A stretch of 64,000 nucleotides of DNA from Cinnamomum chago (Eukaryota > Streptophyta > Magnoliopsida > Laurales > Lauraceae), in contig CP142461.1 of the NCBI GenBank assembly GCA_038049695.1, positions 30,325,001 to 30,389,000 of the forward strand. The letters run 5' to 3'. Shown here in pieces: positions 9,580-21,264 of the stretch. A program made the position numbers and the translations under genes. The number at the start of each line of letters is the position of its first letter. Position 1 is the stretch's first letter. Below the pieces are notes generated by a model. The model was not told where the DNA came from and did not search any database. It saw only the letters and a program-made list of their open reading frames with translations.

Positions 9580-11972
9580 GATTATATCTATTTTTCGCAT
9601 GATGGAACTAGAAAATCCAGTTCTAATTGGGTTTATCTAGATTTTGGAGACAATCATCATGCAAAAACAAACGATGAACAACTTTGAATTGTGGGATCAG
9701 CACTGTTTCGGCTTAGGAGAGTTGGCCTATATATATATATAAGAATAAGATGGTCATCTGGTGCACAAGACCCACCTGATGGTAACAATATAGAAAACTT
9801 GTGACTAACATAATGACCCATAAAAAATGAAGTCATTTATTTTGATTGAATTGGATCTTTCATAAGTAAGCCTCGTTAAGGAAAATAAGTTTCAAAAGGT
9901 TGTAGGTTTTAGATTTTGAGGGAATTTAAGGGCTTTTCTTTTGGGTTGTTAAGTGGCTTACTTTCCTTCGCATAATAAGGGGGCAATGTGGCCCCCGCCA
10001 CTGCAAACAATTTTTATGGTGTTTTGATGCACCCCCCTCAGTAGGTCCACCTAGTCACCCATCCAATTCGATAACTATCGTGCGTGTGTTCATCAATTGC
10101 GTTGTTTGTGACCAATTATTATCATTGTAACTAATAAAATAAATTGTAGCTTAATGAGCAAGTGATAGATAATATAAAAGAGAAGTTGATTTCTAATTTC
10201 GTAAACAACAAAGTTTCAAACTTACATTTTCCTATACCACCCAGTCCCTCTTGATAATGACTCTGTCACTGTAATTTAGGGAAAACAAATAGATAATCAT
10301 AATTTATTCCTAAAATAATGAAAAAATTACAGTTAGAAGGTTGATCAAATGAAACAATAAATCTTTTTGTGACTAGAAGGGAAGAGAAAGAGGCAACAGA
10401 TCTAGTGATTTTTGTAAAATATGAAATGAAAGAGAAAAATAAAGTGAGAGAGAAGAAGAGAGCAACAAAACTGAACAGGGGAAGGAAACAAAGAGAAGAG
10501 AGAGCAGCAGAGGAGAGAGAGATGATTTTAGAGTGGATGGAAAAAGAGAGAATCTTGTATTTGGATCTTACTAGGGATCTTAATGGGAAAAGCTATTCTC
10601 TTCCACTTGTGAGGGAGAGAGAGAGAGAGAGAGAGGTGATATACCTGATGGTGCCTCCACCATTGTGCTGCTATTCTCTTCTTCCCAGTTTTTCCTTCTG
10701 CCTCTGCTCCTCTCTTTCCACATAGTTAAATAGAGTAGACTGCCGGCTTTCTTACCCTTTTTAGGGAGAACTTCAAATTTTTCCCTGTTCAACAAATATG
10801 AAAAAAAAGAACCCTATCATTTTTGTTTTTGTTTTTTACTTTAAAATCTTAAACTCTGATTACAAGTGGAAGATAGAATATTTTTTATATGATGAGGAGG
10901 GGTTAGATTGCTAAATGATCAAAAGATAGCATAGCAACTAATTTAACAACAAATATCTTTCTGCTTTTTTTTTACCAAAAAACTCACATATAAAAGTAAA
11001 ATATGTTAATAACTTTATGCATTCAGTTTGATTTGTAGTGTATTTTAAGAAGAATGATAAATCTGAACCACAAGATTCACTTTTGATTTGCAATTTATTT
11101 TAAGAATGATGAATCTTAACCATAAGATTCACTTTTGATTTGTAGTCTATATTAAGAATGATAAATCCGCACCACAAGATTCACTTTTAATTTGTAATTC
11201 GTTTTAAGAATGATGAATCTTAACCATAGGATTCACTTTTGATTTGTAGTTCAAAAAATAGAATGATGAATCTGAACCATAAGATTGAGTTTTGATTTGT
11301 AGTTTATTTTAAGAATGGGATGAATCTGATCCACAAGATTCTGTATTGATTTGTAGTTTATTTTAAGGATGATAAATCTGAACTGCAAGATTCACTCAAC
11401 TTATTTTAAGAATGAAAGAAAATATATCTGAACCACAAGATAATTTCTATTTCCCTGATACATTTGTCATTTTTTCCAATTTTCTTTATTTGAAATATAC
11501 TTTAGCTTTCTTCAATTTAAACCTATTTTTCATTTCCTTTCTACATTTAAATAGATTTGTGTTTTCCAAAAAATTAGCGGCAATCCATTTACTTCTCATG
11601 CAGAAACTCTTTTGACACCCTTTAAAGTAACTCTGCGGCATTTGGATGATGGATTTTCATGAAAGTATTTTTCCCTGGTGTGATTTTTTTATATAGACAC
11701 ACGCGCGCGCGCGCACACGCATATATATATTTATTTATATATATATATGAGTAGGGCTCTCCAAAGCTACAACTTAACTTATCATGTGTTGGAATAGTGA
11801 TGGTCCGGAAAATCAAAGTTGATTATGTCTATTTTTTGCTTAATGGAACTGGAGAATCCAATTTTGATTGGATTTATCACGATTTTGGAGACATTCATCA
11901 TGCAAAAAAAAAGAAAAAAAGAAAAAAAAAGCAACGATAATTGACTTTGATTTATGGGACCAGCACTATTTC
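9580..11972 (+). repeat. Unit A, left part (non-coding)
   Basis: 9580-9735 is the right arm of the foldback MITE family also found at 39724. From about 9780 the sequence parallels 43380-45740, 49555-50480 and 59740-62460. The shared order is a CATCAATTGCGTTGTTTGTGACC stretch, a purine-rich stretch with AACAGATCTAGTGATTTTTG, GAATCTTGTATTTGGATC, a pyrimidine-rich stretch, and then the minisatellite. No gene is supported. The purine-rich ORFs here are open on both strands and show no family resemblance. Confidence 0.75.
11028..11440 (+). repeat. 52-bp minisatellite, unit A copy
   Basis: About seven to eight imperfect copies share the core AAGATTCACTTTTGATTTG and AAGAATGATGAATCT. Successive cores lie at 11073, 11125, 11177 and 11229, a 52-bp spacing. 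The same array occurs in units B, C, D and E. Confidence 0.85.
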
Positions 11973-13557
11973 TGTTAGGTTTTTGTTTGTTGCTAATTTG
12001 ATGCATCTTTCACTGTCAAATGATCACACACTCATGCTTCTTAGTTTTGCCTTTGGAACCTAAGTTTCTAGCTTGCATTTGCATTTGATTTTCAAATGAT
12101 TTATTCATGCATGTTTTAGAACTTAAATGCACTTTTGAAAACCTAGTTCTTCATGCATGTTTTTGGAAAATCAAGTTAGACATCTAGGCTTGTGATCTGC
12201 ATACATTCCTCATTTTTAGAATCTTATTATTATGCTTAAATCACACTGGCTATGAGTTCCAAATTTCATCTTTAGAAAATTGAAAAATCTGCAGGAACTC
12301 ATCCCAGGTCAGTTGACCCGGTCGACTGACCCCTGCACCCGGTCGACCTAGCCGTTGGGCATCTTGGCTTGATCACCCGGTCGACTGAGCCCTGTCCAAA
12401 TCGACCGGGGAACTAGCCGTTAGGCCAGGTCGACCCGGGGGTCATGGGGTCGACCGGGCCAACTAGCCATTGGACTGTTTTTTGTATAAAAATCCATTTC
12501 ATTCCCTTCTTTCAAGAGGCTTGTTAAGTGAAAACCTTTGAACCATATTGAAGCCTAAAGAAGAGAAATAAGCTAAGAAAGCTAGAGGGCCATTGGAAAT
12601 CAAAATGTTTGATATTTAAAGGTATATCTTTCCAAGTTAAGATTGATTTTCATTCCATTTAAAATCAATGCATGTTTAACTCTCTGTAACTTCATACTTG
12701 CATGATTTTTAGCTTTAATTGAGATGTTTTGCAAACACCATATCACTTTAGCATATTATATTGTTTTGTAAACATTCATGCCTCAATCACATGTGTTTTA
12801 GTCTTTAAACTTCTTATAACTTGTGTAGCATATCTTTCCAAGTTGTTTGAACCTTTCATGTGATTAGCTTATCACTTCAATCATCATTTTCTGAGCTTAG
12901 ATTTTCAAATGCATCAAGCATTCATTTAAGAGCTTCATTTTAGAAATTGATTGAAGTAAACATTCATACACTTTGAACACACACCTTAGCTAATTGTTGT
13001 GTATGTTTGTATCTAGTTTTAAACTTTCATAGCAGCCTATTTAAGAGGAAAATGTATTGAGCTTAAATTGTATCTCTTTGAGTGTTTGTGTAGACACTTC
13101 TTTGAGAGAAATCTTTCTATTGTAAAGGTTATTGCTTAGCCTAAGAAAAGCACATTGTAGAGGTTATTGCTTAGCCTTGGAAAGCATCTTGTAAAGGTAA
13201 TTGCTTAGCCTAGAAAAGCACATTGATAGGTTGTTTTTTAGCCTAGAAAAACATCGTTGTAAAGGTTATTGCTTAGCCTTTTGAAAAGCATATATAAATA
13301 GTGGAAATCCGGTGGGGTGTTGGTTCATACGCTGCCAGTGGATGTAGGCATTGAGGCCGAACCACTATAAATCTTTGTGTGATGGTGTGTGCTTGTGGTG
13401 ATTGCTTTTGTTAGATTCCGCATTTTGTTTGATAATCATCACTAGTGGCTAGTTAATTTTAAAGAAATTAAAATTTGGCTTAATTGGTCACTAACTTGTA
13501 GCTCACCCTATTCACCCCCACCCCCCCTCCTTCTAGGGTTAGGATCCCGGACTTTCA
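11973..13557 (+). mobile_element. Solo LTR of the copia family, TSD ATTTC
   Basis: The 1585-bp sequence starts TGTTAGGT and ends GGACTTTCA. It is flanked by perfect 5-bp duplications ATTTC (11968-11972 and 13558-13562). It contains GGTCGACC palindromes (12319-12465), a TATA box (12485-12492), repeats of TTGCTTAGCCTAGAAAAGCA (13130-13290) and a poly-C tract near the 3' end. There is no internal region, so it is the product of LTR-LTR recombination. It aligns along its length with 53171-54732. Confidence 0.92.
12349..12492 (+). promoter_or_regulatory. Putative LTR promoter region
   Basis: TAGCCGTTGGG (12349-12359) is the reverse complement of an exact MSA consensus match. GGTCGACC-type palindromes surround it, and TATAAAAA follows at 12485-12492. 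This parallels the other LTRs. Confidence 0.5.
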
Positions 13558-13583
13558 ATTTCATCTTTGGAGAGCTGGTCCAA

Positions 13584-14041
13584 TATATATAATATTTTTT
13601 AATCAACCGCCGATCTCGCATTTTTTAACAAAACAGGCATAAGGTCAATCTTATGGTATGACCAATTCCTATGTGGATAAAATTTGAAGATATCCCATCC
13701 GTTGAGAGTTGGGTTGTCTATCGTGTCGTGTTAATGAATTCGAGTTACGGATTAACGAATTAGGGATAAAATCACCTCAACCCATACACAACCCATTAAC
13801 TTAATGGGTCAAGAAATCCAACCCGAACACGACCCGTTAATTTAATGGGTTACATGATTCAACCCGTTAACCCGTTAAGTAATTAAGTCATTTTGAAAAT
13901 TCATAATAAATCTATTTGATTATTATAGACAATCAATGGTGAGCATAGATTGGGTTGAAATGATATTTGCCTTAATGAAGAAAGTAAGTAAGACAATGAT
14001 TTTTAATAGGTTAGAAGTTATTTTATTTCATATTTAAGAAA
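13584..14041 (+). repeat. Unit A, right part (non-coding)
   Basis: This parallels 39970-40390, 46000-46406 and 62710-63131. Landmarks are GCATAAGGTCAATCTTATGG and a set of TTAACGGGT / ACCCGTTAA motifs in both orientations. It ends with TTTAAGAAA, the duplicated target of the next MITE. No coding signal is present. Confidence 0.75.
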
Positions 14042-14424
14042 GGAAAATATTCAAGTGAAAACTATTTCTCAAATATTATATGAGGACTTTTTTGCTGGGC
14101 CCAACTAGCAACCCATCCAAACCTAGCAACTAATAGAGAACCCCCTGATAGCTAGCACTTATCCCAAGGATTGGCACACATCCGAATGGACTGAACCGTT
14201 GGATCAAGGGTTGAATACTTTTTTTAATATGAAGCCATTAAACTTGTGGGCCACGGATGAAGGGGTTAGGGACATGGGTTTGGGGTCAAACTTGATACTT
14301 GGGTTGGTCTCACATAGATCTTTCCATCCCCCCCGGTCCCATCCCCAAATAGGGCCCACAATTGGGCCCCACAAAAAAGTTCACATATAATATATGAGAA
14401 CTAGTTCTCACCTGAATATTACCG
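14042..14424 (+). mobile_element. Mutator-type MITE, unit A copy
   Basis: The termini are inverted repeats of roughly 55 bp: GGAAAATATTCAAGTGA at the left, and at the right the complement of CGGTAATATTCAGGTGA. The 9-bp TTTAAGAAA precedes it. On the right the duplicate begins as TTTAA and is then split by the CACTA element at 14430. Long TIRs with a 9-bp duplication indicate the Mutator superfamily. There is no coding capacity. Other copies lie at 40391, 46407, 53024 (inverted) and 63132. Confidence 0.88.
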
Positions 14425-14447
14425 TTTAACACTACTACAAAAATGAA

Positions 14448-14725
14448 GTTTACCGACGCAGTCAATGCATCGGTAAACTTAAATATGCGTCGGTAAATAA
14501 ATTTACCGACGCTACATGCGGCGTAGGGAAAAAATCGTAGGTAAATATACTTCCCGACGCGTTGACCGCGTCGGTAAGTTGTAGTTAAATTTACCGACGC
14601 TATCAGCGTCGGTAACCTTCCGCAAAAGCCGTTGCACACCAAAATTTATGCTTAAAGTTATGGCGTCGATAAATTTATTTTATCCTTAAAGTTACCGACG
14701 CCAATGGCGTCGGTAACTTTAACCT
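14448..14725. repeat. Left subterminal hairpin repeats of the outer CACTA
   Basis: Five inverted pairs of about 10-12 bp (ACCGACGC / GCGTCGGT and variants) with loops of a few bases lie within 280 bp of the end. Such arrays are the binding sites of the accessory transposase in CACTA elements. 14726-15029 is AT-rich sequence without a gene and probably forms the 3' end of the Transposase_24 transcript. Confidence 0.85.
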
Positions 14726-15029
14726 TATTTTTTCCCCAGCCCTTCATTGGAACCGTTTTATTATTATATTAAATCAAATTTTAATTTAGTTCTTTGTTGT
14801 CATGTTAATTTAGTTTTAAATATCTAGTTATTATTATTTTAAATATAGAATTAAAAATAAATCACAAATAAAATACTAATAGTCTAATTTAGATTAATAA
14901 TGAGAAATTTATAAAATATCATCAAACATATTACAAACCAAATGTATCAGATCAAACACTAATATATAAAAACAGAAGTCTAAAAGATAAAGCCATAAAC
15001 ATCAAGTTAAAAGTATGAAATACAGTAGC

Positions 15030-16581
15030 CTAATGAGGGTTTCTCGGCATCTCTGGATAATAAACATCATCATCATCACTATCATCACGTCGCGAAGAGC
15101 CCGGAGGGTATTGTGGCGGCGGAGGTGGAGGAAATAGAGTACTTGGATCAAGTTGATTAAATTGTCCAGGGAATTGCATGTTAAGTTGAGCGGTTAGTTG
15201 CTGGATGTAGGTCGCACATGATGCAAGTTGATTTTGATACGTGCTGACTTGGTTCTGATAGGTGTTAACTTCATTCTTATATACGCTAACTTGGGCCTCA
15301 TATGTTGCAACCTTGTTCTTAAGCTCCTGGACCTCGGCATTCTCTAGTTGTCCCCCACTAGAACTGGATGATCCTTTCACAATTCTTCCTCTCCCTTTGA
15401 TGTATCCCGGACGAGGCATGCGAACCTTTTGAACTATCTCTTCTTCAGTGAGAACTTGCTGACTTTGACCGGTAGACTCCACATCAGAGTTCTGAGATTG
15501 TGAATCCCTAAGAGCCAACATATCATTCTGCAAAATATATATATATATATACATAGAGTTATAAAAAATGTATTTCAATTATAAAAAAAATGTTTATATA
15601 AGAATTGAAATTAATTACTATACTCACGTAGTCCTTCTCCACTTGGGGGTCACACCAACGCCCTGTCTGGTGGTTAGTGTACATGAGTCTGTGAAACTCA
15701 ATGTCACCAAGGAATTGACTAGTGTTGGGATCGACCTATAATAATATTTTGAGTTCAAATGATAAACATAAATAAAAAAGAATTCACATAATGAAAAATT
15801 ATATGCCAATCCTTGCCGATGTGCTGCAAAAGATTTTGAACCATGGGAACTATTGTAATTGTTTCTTGCTGTGCGATTTAATGCATTTCTCTCACCCAGT
15901 TCCTTAAATGATAATACAAAATTAATAAGAAAAAATAATAATGCATAATCAAATTAATATTTATATCACTAATGCATATGAAGAAATGTTTGAAACTTAC
16001 CTTTTGTTCCTTAGCACTCCAATAATCACAGAGCCACTGCCAATCTTCATTCTCAATAACGTCTGGATGAGGATGACTCTTTGCAACTTGCAGATTTACA
16101 TATCCGCCAACGTTCTTAAAGTGTTGGTGCAATTGACATCGCCAATCTCTATGTAGGCTCGCCATTTGACTATCCATTGCCTTTTTAATCTCTGATGTCA
16201 TGGTGAAGTGATACCTTTCCTACACAAGAAACAAGTTAAACCGTGTGAATTGCATAACTAATTAAGTTCAAATTTTTCAAGGAAATTTTTTTATAATGTA
16301 CTTACAAGCATTCCTTTATAAATTGGGGCTTTCACTTTTTCATCAAGTTTGTTGAAAGGTTTATCCCATCTGACTGGTAAATGGGTTCGAGCAAGGTATC
16401 CCAAATCATGTCCCCAAGTACCATGATTGTCACCTATTACTCTGTTGGTCCCTTCATCAAATGCTATACGTAATTTTCCATCAGTGCCTTCTTTGCGTTT
16501 TTTTTCTGTGGTTGTTCCAGTATATTTTCCTTTTCCTTTTTTATCATTATTGTTACTGCTTCCTCCTTGTGAAGATGACAT
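15030..16581 (-). CDS. CACTA accessory protein, Transposase_24 (Ptta/En/Spm) family, five exons
   Basis: I predict exons 16306-16581, 16001-16219, 15807-15902, 15628-15735 and 15030-15527, all in phase 0, giving about 398 residues. Donors and acceptors are GT-AG (for example GTAAGT and TTTTGCAG), except intron 3, which would use a GC donor at 15806. The protein starts with a Ser/Gly/Lys-rich tail. It continues with the Transposase_24 region (VRWDKPFNKLDEKV, QWRxxLHQHF-like WRCQLHQHFKNVGG, and NHGGSKSFAxHR-like HGSKSFAAHRQ) and VDPNTSQFLGDIEFH. It ends with a coiled coil of repeated YKNEVNTYQNQVSTY type and a PPPPPP stretch. The family acts with TNP2 and probably binds the element's ends. No lesion is seen. 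It starts 105 bp after the TNP2 stop on the same strand. Confidence 0.82.
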
Positions 16582-16685
16582 TATGTACAACCTGTTTCAA
16601 CAAAAATAGTATAATTTGTCAACATGTTCCAATCACATAATATAAAAAAGTACATAAATTAGACATTTGAAAAGGTGTTTACAAT

Positions 16686-19600
16686 TTATTCACTATCATC
16701 ATTTAGTAATTCTACTGGCTCATCACTGTCATAGTCACTTTGATTGTCTTCCTTGACTTCGTTATCTACGTATTCTTCTAGAGTGTCATCCATTTCCTCA
16801 TCGTTAGAGTTATCAACGGCAATATTAGCATGTCTAACCACATTATCTATATCACTAGTGCAAATTTCTGGTTCTACATCTTCACGGTGGACTGATAGTG
16901 CTTCCATCTCAGGCTCCATAAAAGTGAAGTTTCCATCTGATGAATCATCTTCTTGCACAATGTCATCATTTTCAACACTCTCTTCGATAGGAATATCCCA
17001 AAGATGTCTATGGCTAAACGTTTGTACGACTTGCCATGGTGCACCTTTGAGAGGATCAATCACATAAAATACTTGTCGAGCTTGGGATGCGAAGATAAAA
17101 GGATCCTCTTTAAACCATTCTTTATCGCCACGTAAAGTTGTGAGTTTTGACTCATAGATGCCGTGTTTTCTATTCGGCGATGTGTCAAACCACTTACACT
17201 TGAACAATAAGACACAATAATCTTGTTTGACATATGTAAACTCAAGTACTTGTTCAAGAACACCAAAGTAAGCAGGTTGTGTATCATCATCAGAACCGGG
17301 TACAGATACTCCACTATTTTGTGTTGTTCTTCTGGAGTCACGTTCTTTGACTAAAAATTTAACACCATTAACATTGCATCCGCTGTAAGATCTAACAGTA
17401 AGATCTGGACCACAAGATAAGTAATACAACTCATCTGTTGCCTCCGAAGAGTTAAGCACCTGCATAAAAAAAATACAATTTTATATAAACTCATCACATG
17501 TAACTGATAAATTTAATCTTAACCATTACTACATACCCGTTGCTTAAACCATGCAGGAAATTCTTGTTTCTGTTTTTTTTCCAAGTCTCAAGAATATTTT
17601 TTCTCTAACTCATTCATGTGTTCACTACACAAAATTATGGCAAATAAACATTAATGTACATCAATATATATCTCAATGGTAGAAAGCAAATGTGGTAGAT
17701 AGATTAACTTACTCAAGATATTTCCTTATCTCTGGACAGTTGTTCAGAATGAACCAATGGGCATCCTTCCAAAGCTTGATGTCAAGTCGAATTAAGTCTG
17801 CTTTCCCTAAAGGACGACCTAGATGTCGAAAAATTGACAACTGTGCTTGAGAAGTGTTGTTTGGCCTGTCATAATTTCGTTCACGCCGATTGAATCTTGT
17901 CTCTATCCCATGAAAATACATCGAACAGAACGTCAAAGCTTCGTTCACTATATATGCCTCTGCAATTGACCCTTCTGGACGAGCTTTATTTCTGACATAC
18001 TGTTTAAGTGTTCTCATATATCGTTCAAAAGGATACATCCACCTAGCATGAACTGGACCACCAAGAATGGCTTCTCGAGGCAAGTGTATCGGTAAGTGAA
18101 CCATAATATCAAAGAATGCTGGGGGATATATCCTCTCAAGTTTGGAAAGAACAACAACAATCCCTTTTTCCATTTCTTCTAAGTCTTTGACATGTAAAGT
18201 CCTCGAGCATAGCCGTTTGAAAAAGTTTGTTAACTCAGAAAGTGTGTCTTGGATCTGTGGTGTCATAAATGGCCTAATTCCAACTTCCAACAACCGTTGT
18301 AAAAGCACATGACAATCATGAGACTTCAAACCAGAGATTTTGCCATCAACTACATTAACAGTCCTTCCAATATTTGCTGCGAAACCATCTGGAAATTTGA
18401 CAGACTTAAGAAATGCACAAAACTGTTTGCGCTCATCTTTAGTCAATGTGTAAGCAGCATGAGGCTTAATCCACCTGTCTCCCAACTTTTGCAAATGCAA
18501 CTCTCTCCTTATATTCATGTTTAAAAGATCTATTCTCGATTTGTCAGTGTCTTTTGACTTCCCTTCAATGCTAAGTAAAGTGCCTACCACACTATCACAT
18601 ATGTTCTTCTCAATATGCATGACATCAAGATTGTGTCTCAAGTCAAGTTTTGACCAATAAGGAAGCTAAAAAAATATACTCTTTTTCGTCCAATTGAGCT
18701 CTTTCACATCACGCTTACGTTTCTTTCCACCAAAATTGGGATGCTTTCCAGGGACAACATTAATATGTTCTAGCTGCTTCAAGATGTCCTCACCATTTCT
18801 CACCTTCGGAGCCATCCTTGTTTCTACAAATCCATTAAACTGCTTATTTCGACGAAACGGATGTGCAGTGTCGAGAAAGCGTCTATGCCCCATGTAGCCA
18901 ACTTTACTTGTAAGACGACATGAACAAGTATCTTCATTACATACCGGACAAGCCATATATCCTTTTGTACTCCAGCCGGACAAATTTCCATAAGCAGAGA
19001 AGTCATTTATCGTCCATAATAATGCAACATGCATCTGAAAATGTGCATCTTCCTCACTATCATATGTCCAAACTCCTTTCTCCCACAACTCCTTAAGCTC
19101 ATCTACTAATGGGCATAAATAGACATCTATATCTTTTCCAGGAGCTGTGGGTCCTGGAATTAGTAATGTCATGATGAATGACGACTCCTTCATACATCTC
19201 CACAACGGCATGTTATATGGGACCAAAATCACAGGCCACATACTATATGCGTTGCTCATGTTCCCAAAAGGATTAAAACCATCAGATGATAACCCTAATC
19301 TCACGTTTCTTGGCTCCTTTGCAAAATCAGGATACATCTTGTCAAAATTCTTCCATGCTGCTGCATCTGCCGGGTGTCTTAAAATCCCGTCCGTTTTGGT
19401 CCGACCAACATCATGCCATGTCATATCTTTTGTAGTATGACTTGATTTATACAACCGTTTTAGACGAGGCTCCAATGGGAAGTAACACAATACCTTATGA
19501 GGTACCTTTTTCCCCTTGGTGTCTTTATCGATCCAATGACTCGTCTTGCATATCGAACACTGTTCCAACTTTGCATTCTCCTTCCAAAATAAAACGCAGT

Positions 19601-20276
19601 CATATTTGCAAGCATGAATAGACTCATAGCCCAATCCCAAAACACGCAAATATGATTTTGCCTCGTAATTTGAACCCGGTAACTTTGTCCCCTCTGGAAA
19701 TGCCTCAATCAACAACTTGAGTATCATGTCAAACGATTTATTACTCCACTTATTCATGACCTTGACATGCATCAATTTCACCAAGAATGTCAGCGCCGAA
19801 AACTTTTCACAATCAGGATATAAAGGCTTCTTCAGATCATCAAACATTTGATCAAACTTTCCAGCTTCATTTGATTCTCTTGGAACTTCGGCCGATGCTT
19901 CTATTAAATCTTCATCATCGTCATTTTCTAACTGAACATAGCTAGACCCAGCATTATCGTGCAACATTTCGTAACAGTCATCATTCACCTCATTATTAGG
20001 CACAACATCTTCAATAATTGGAGGATCAACAACAGTTTCACCATGGAAAACCCAAGTCTCTCTTTTATATATTTCTTGCATTCCTCTATCTATCAAATGA
20101 GCATAAACTATTCTCAATAGTCGTGTGTATACATTACCACAATCACGACATGGACATCTAATATCCCCTGAAGAATTAATAGAATTCTGAGCTCTCTGGA
20201 TAAATTCTCGAACCCCAGCTATGTACTCGGGAGATAATCGATTAGACAACGATGTCCAACTCTTATCTATAGTCAT
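16686..20276 (-). pseudogene. CACTA transposase TNP2 (TNPD-like), two premature stops
   Basis: Predicted exons are 17713-20276, 17537-17624 and 16686-17459, about 1141 codons in total. Domains in order: transposase-associated domain (residues 1-75, MTIDKSWTSLSNRLSPEY and CPCRDCGN), Transposase_21 catalytic region (about 200-440, with RLGLSSDGFNPFG and GKDIDVYLCPL), the RHNLDVMHIEKN motif, DUF4218 (about 660-790, with GGPVHARWMYPFERYM and EAYIVNEALTFC) and DUF4216 in exon 3 (FLVKERDSR, KCKWFDTS). The protein would cut and rejoin element ends. TAG at 18666-18668 (codon 537) and TGA at 17588-17590 (codon 867) interrupt otherwise continuous frames. Splice sites are intact. The ATG follows a plausible leader and matches the family N terminus. 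Confidence 0.93.
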
Positions 20277-20979
20277 CTCTAATCAACTGAAATAACAAAA
20301 CATTAATTAAATTATTTTTAATTCATTGTTTATTTTTTTAAAAAACTTTCACTACTTATTTTTAATAAGTAAAATTTGTTTTCTTGTGGAGGTAGTTTCA
20401 TCCAAAAGCTTCAAATTTAAATAGCACTCGGTTGAAGAGAAAGTGACAATCACCATTTATTTAAAGAGGCTTTTCAATCAAGTTCACATTTAGATTTAGA
20501 TTAATTGGGTGCAATCATGCCAGCACTAATACAACAAACCTTCACTTTTAGATTTTGATTAATTGGGTGCAACCATACCAGCACTAATATAACAAACCCA
20601 CACTTGGACCGATGGCTTCATTGCAACTTTTGCTCAAATTTTTCATCCAGAAATATTGGGTCCATCATTAAACTAATCACCATCTTTTTTATTGTTCAAC
20701 CAACTCTTGTTACTAAGAAATTTAACCAAACACCAATGCTTAATAAAACTAAATCTAACAGCTTTTAATGGCTCAAAATTCAGAGGTGTGGTGCACTTTT
20801 TTTTCATTAAAGTCTAAATTTTTCATATTTTTAATTGTTTTATTTCTTAAATTTAATATTTTTATTTACTAAATTATTAATCATTAATTCATATATATTT
20901 AATTACTTTTAAATATTATATTAATAAAGAAATAATTTTTCAATTAATAATTTTTAGTATGCTATTTGTCATCTACGTA
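20277..20979 (-). other. TNP2 leader region of the outer CACTA
   Basis: AT-rich non-coding sequence upstream of the TNP2 start. It contains a direct duplication of about 75 bp (around 20480-20595) with the shared text GATTAATTGGGTGCAA. The inner CACTA element inserted at its far end, which separates TNP2 from its likely promoter at 33 kb by another 10 kb. Confidence 0.6.
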
Positions 20980-21170
20980 CACTACAAGAAAAAAGGGCTT
21001 TTCCGGCGATTTTATAAGCGCCGGAAAATCAATCGTCGCTTAAAAGAAGTTTTCGCATCCAAATATACACCGCTGCAAAGTTGAAAGATGGAGGCGACCA
21101 ACGGATTTTTTGCAGCGATTTTATCTACAATCGCGGCGATTTAACTCGCCGCAACATCTGTTTTATTTTT
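20980..21170. repeat. Left TIR and subterminal repeats of the inner CACTA
   Basis: Inverted pairs such as CCGGCGATTTTATAAGCGCCGG and copies of GCAGCGATT / AATCGCGGCGATT lie just inside the end. Confidence 0.75.
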
Positions 21171-21264
21171 CCATCCCTTTCTTTCGTCGCCATCGCTGCC
21201 GCGCCAAAACTGAAAAAAAAAACCGCCAAATGACTTACCACACATACGATTTCCCTCTTATTTC

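Larger units (their letters stand above)
11752..13583 (+). mobile_element. Foldback MITE split by a solo LTR (unit A)
   Basis: The left arm begins GGGCTCTCCAAAGCTAC and the right arm ends GGAGAGCTGGTCC. Arms of about 50-70 bp are partly complementary in the uninterrupted copies (39724, 45743, 62459). Here the element is interrupted at 11973 by a solo LTR. The arm sequence resumes after the duplicated ATTTC. Confidence 0.7.

Noticed and set aside
10369..10725. Charged 118-codon ORF in unit A (and 44383-44814 in unit C).
   Set aside because: Purine-rich low-complexity sequence (Glu/Lys/Arg). Frames are not conserved among units.
11412..11615. A 67-codon ORF conserved in units A, B, C and E (11412, 39348, 45382, 62092).
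   Set aside because: It starts in the minisatellite and is low-complexity (Phe/Leu/Asn-rich). The opposite strand is also open, and the conservation equals that of the non-coding surroundings, as expected from recent duplication.
13130..13290. Regularly spaced TTGCTTAGCC repeats that could suggest a CRISPR-like or tandem array.
   Set aside because: They are short imperfect repeats inside a eukaryotic LTR and recur at the same place in the other LTRs.
15558..15580. Extension of the last Transposase_24 exon to the upstream ATG at 15578.
   Set aside because: A clear TTTTGCAG acceptor at 15528-15535 gives phase 0 and family-like sequence. The upstream codons are a TA microsatellite.
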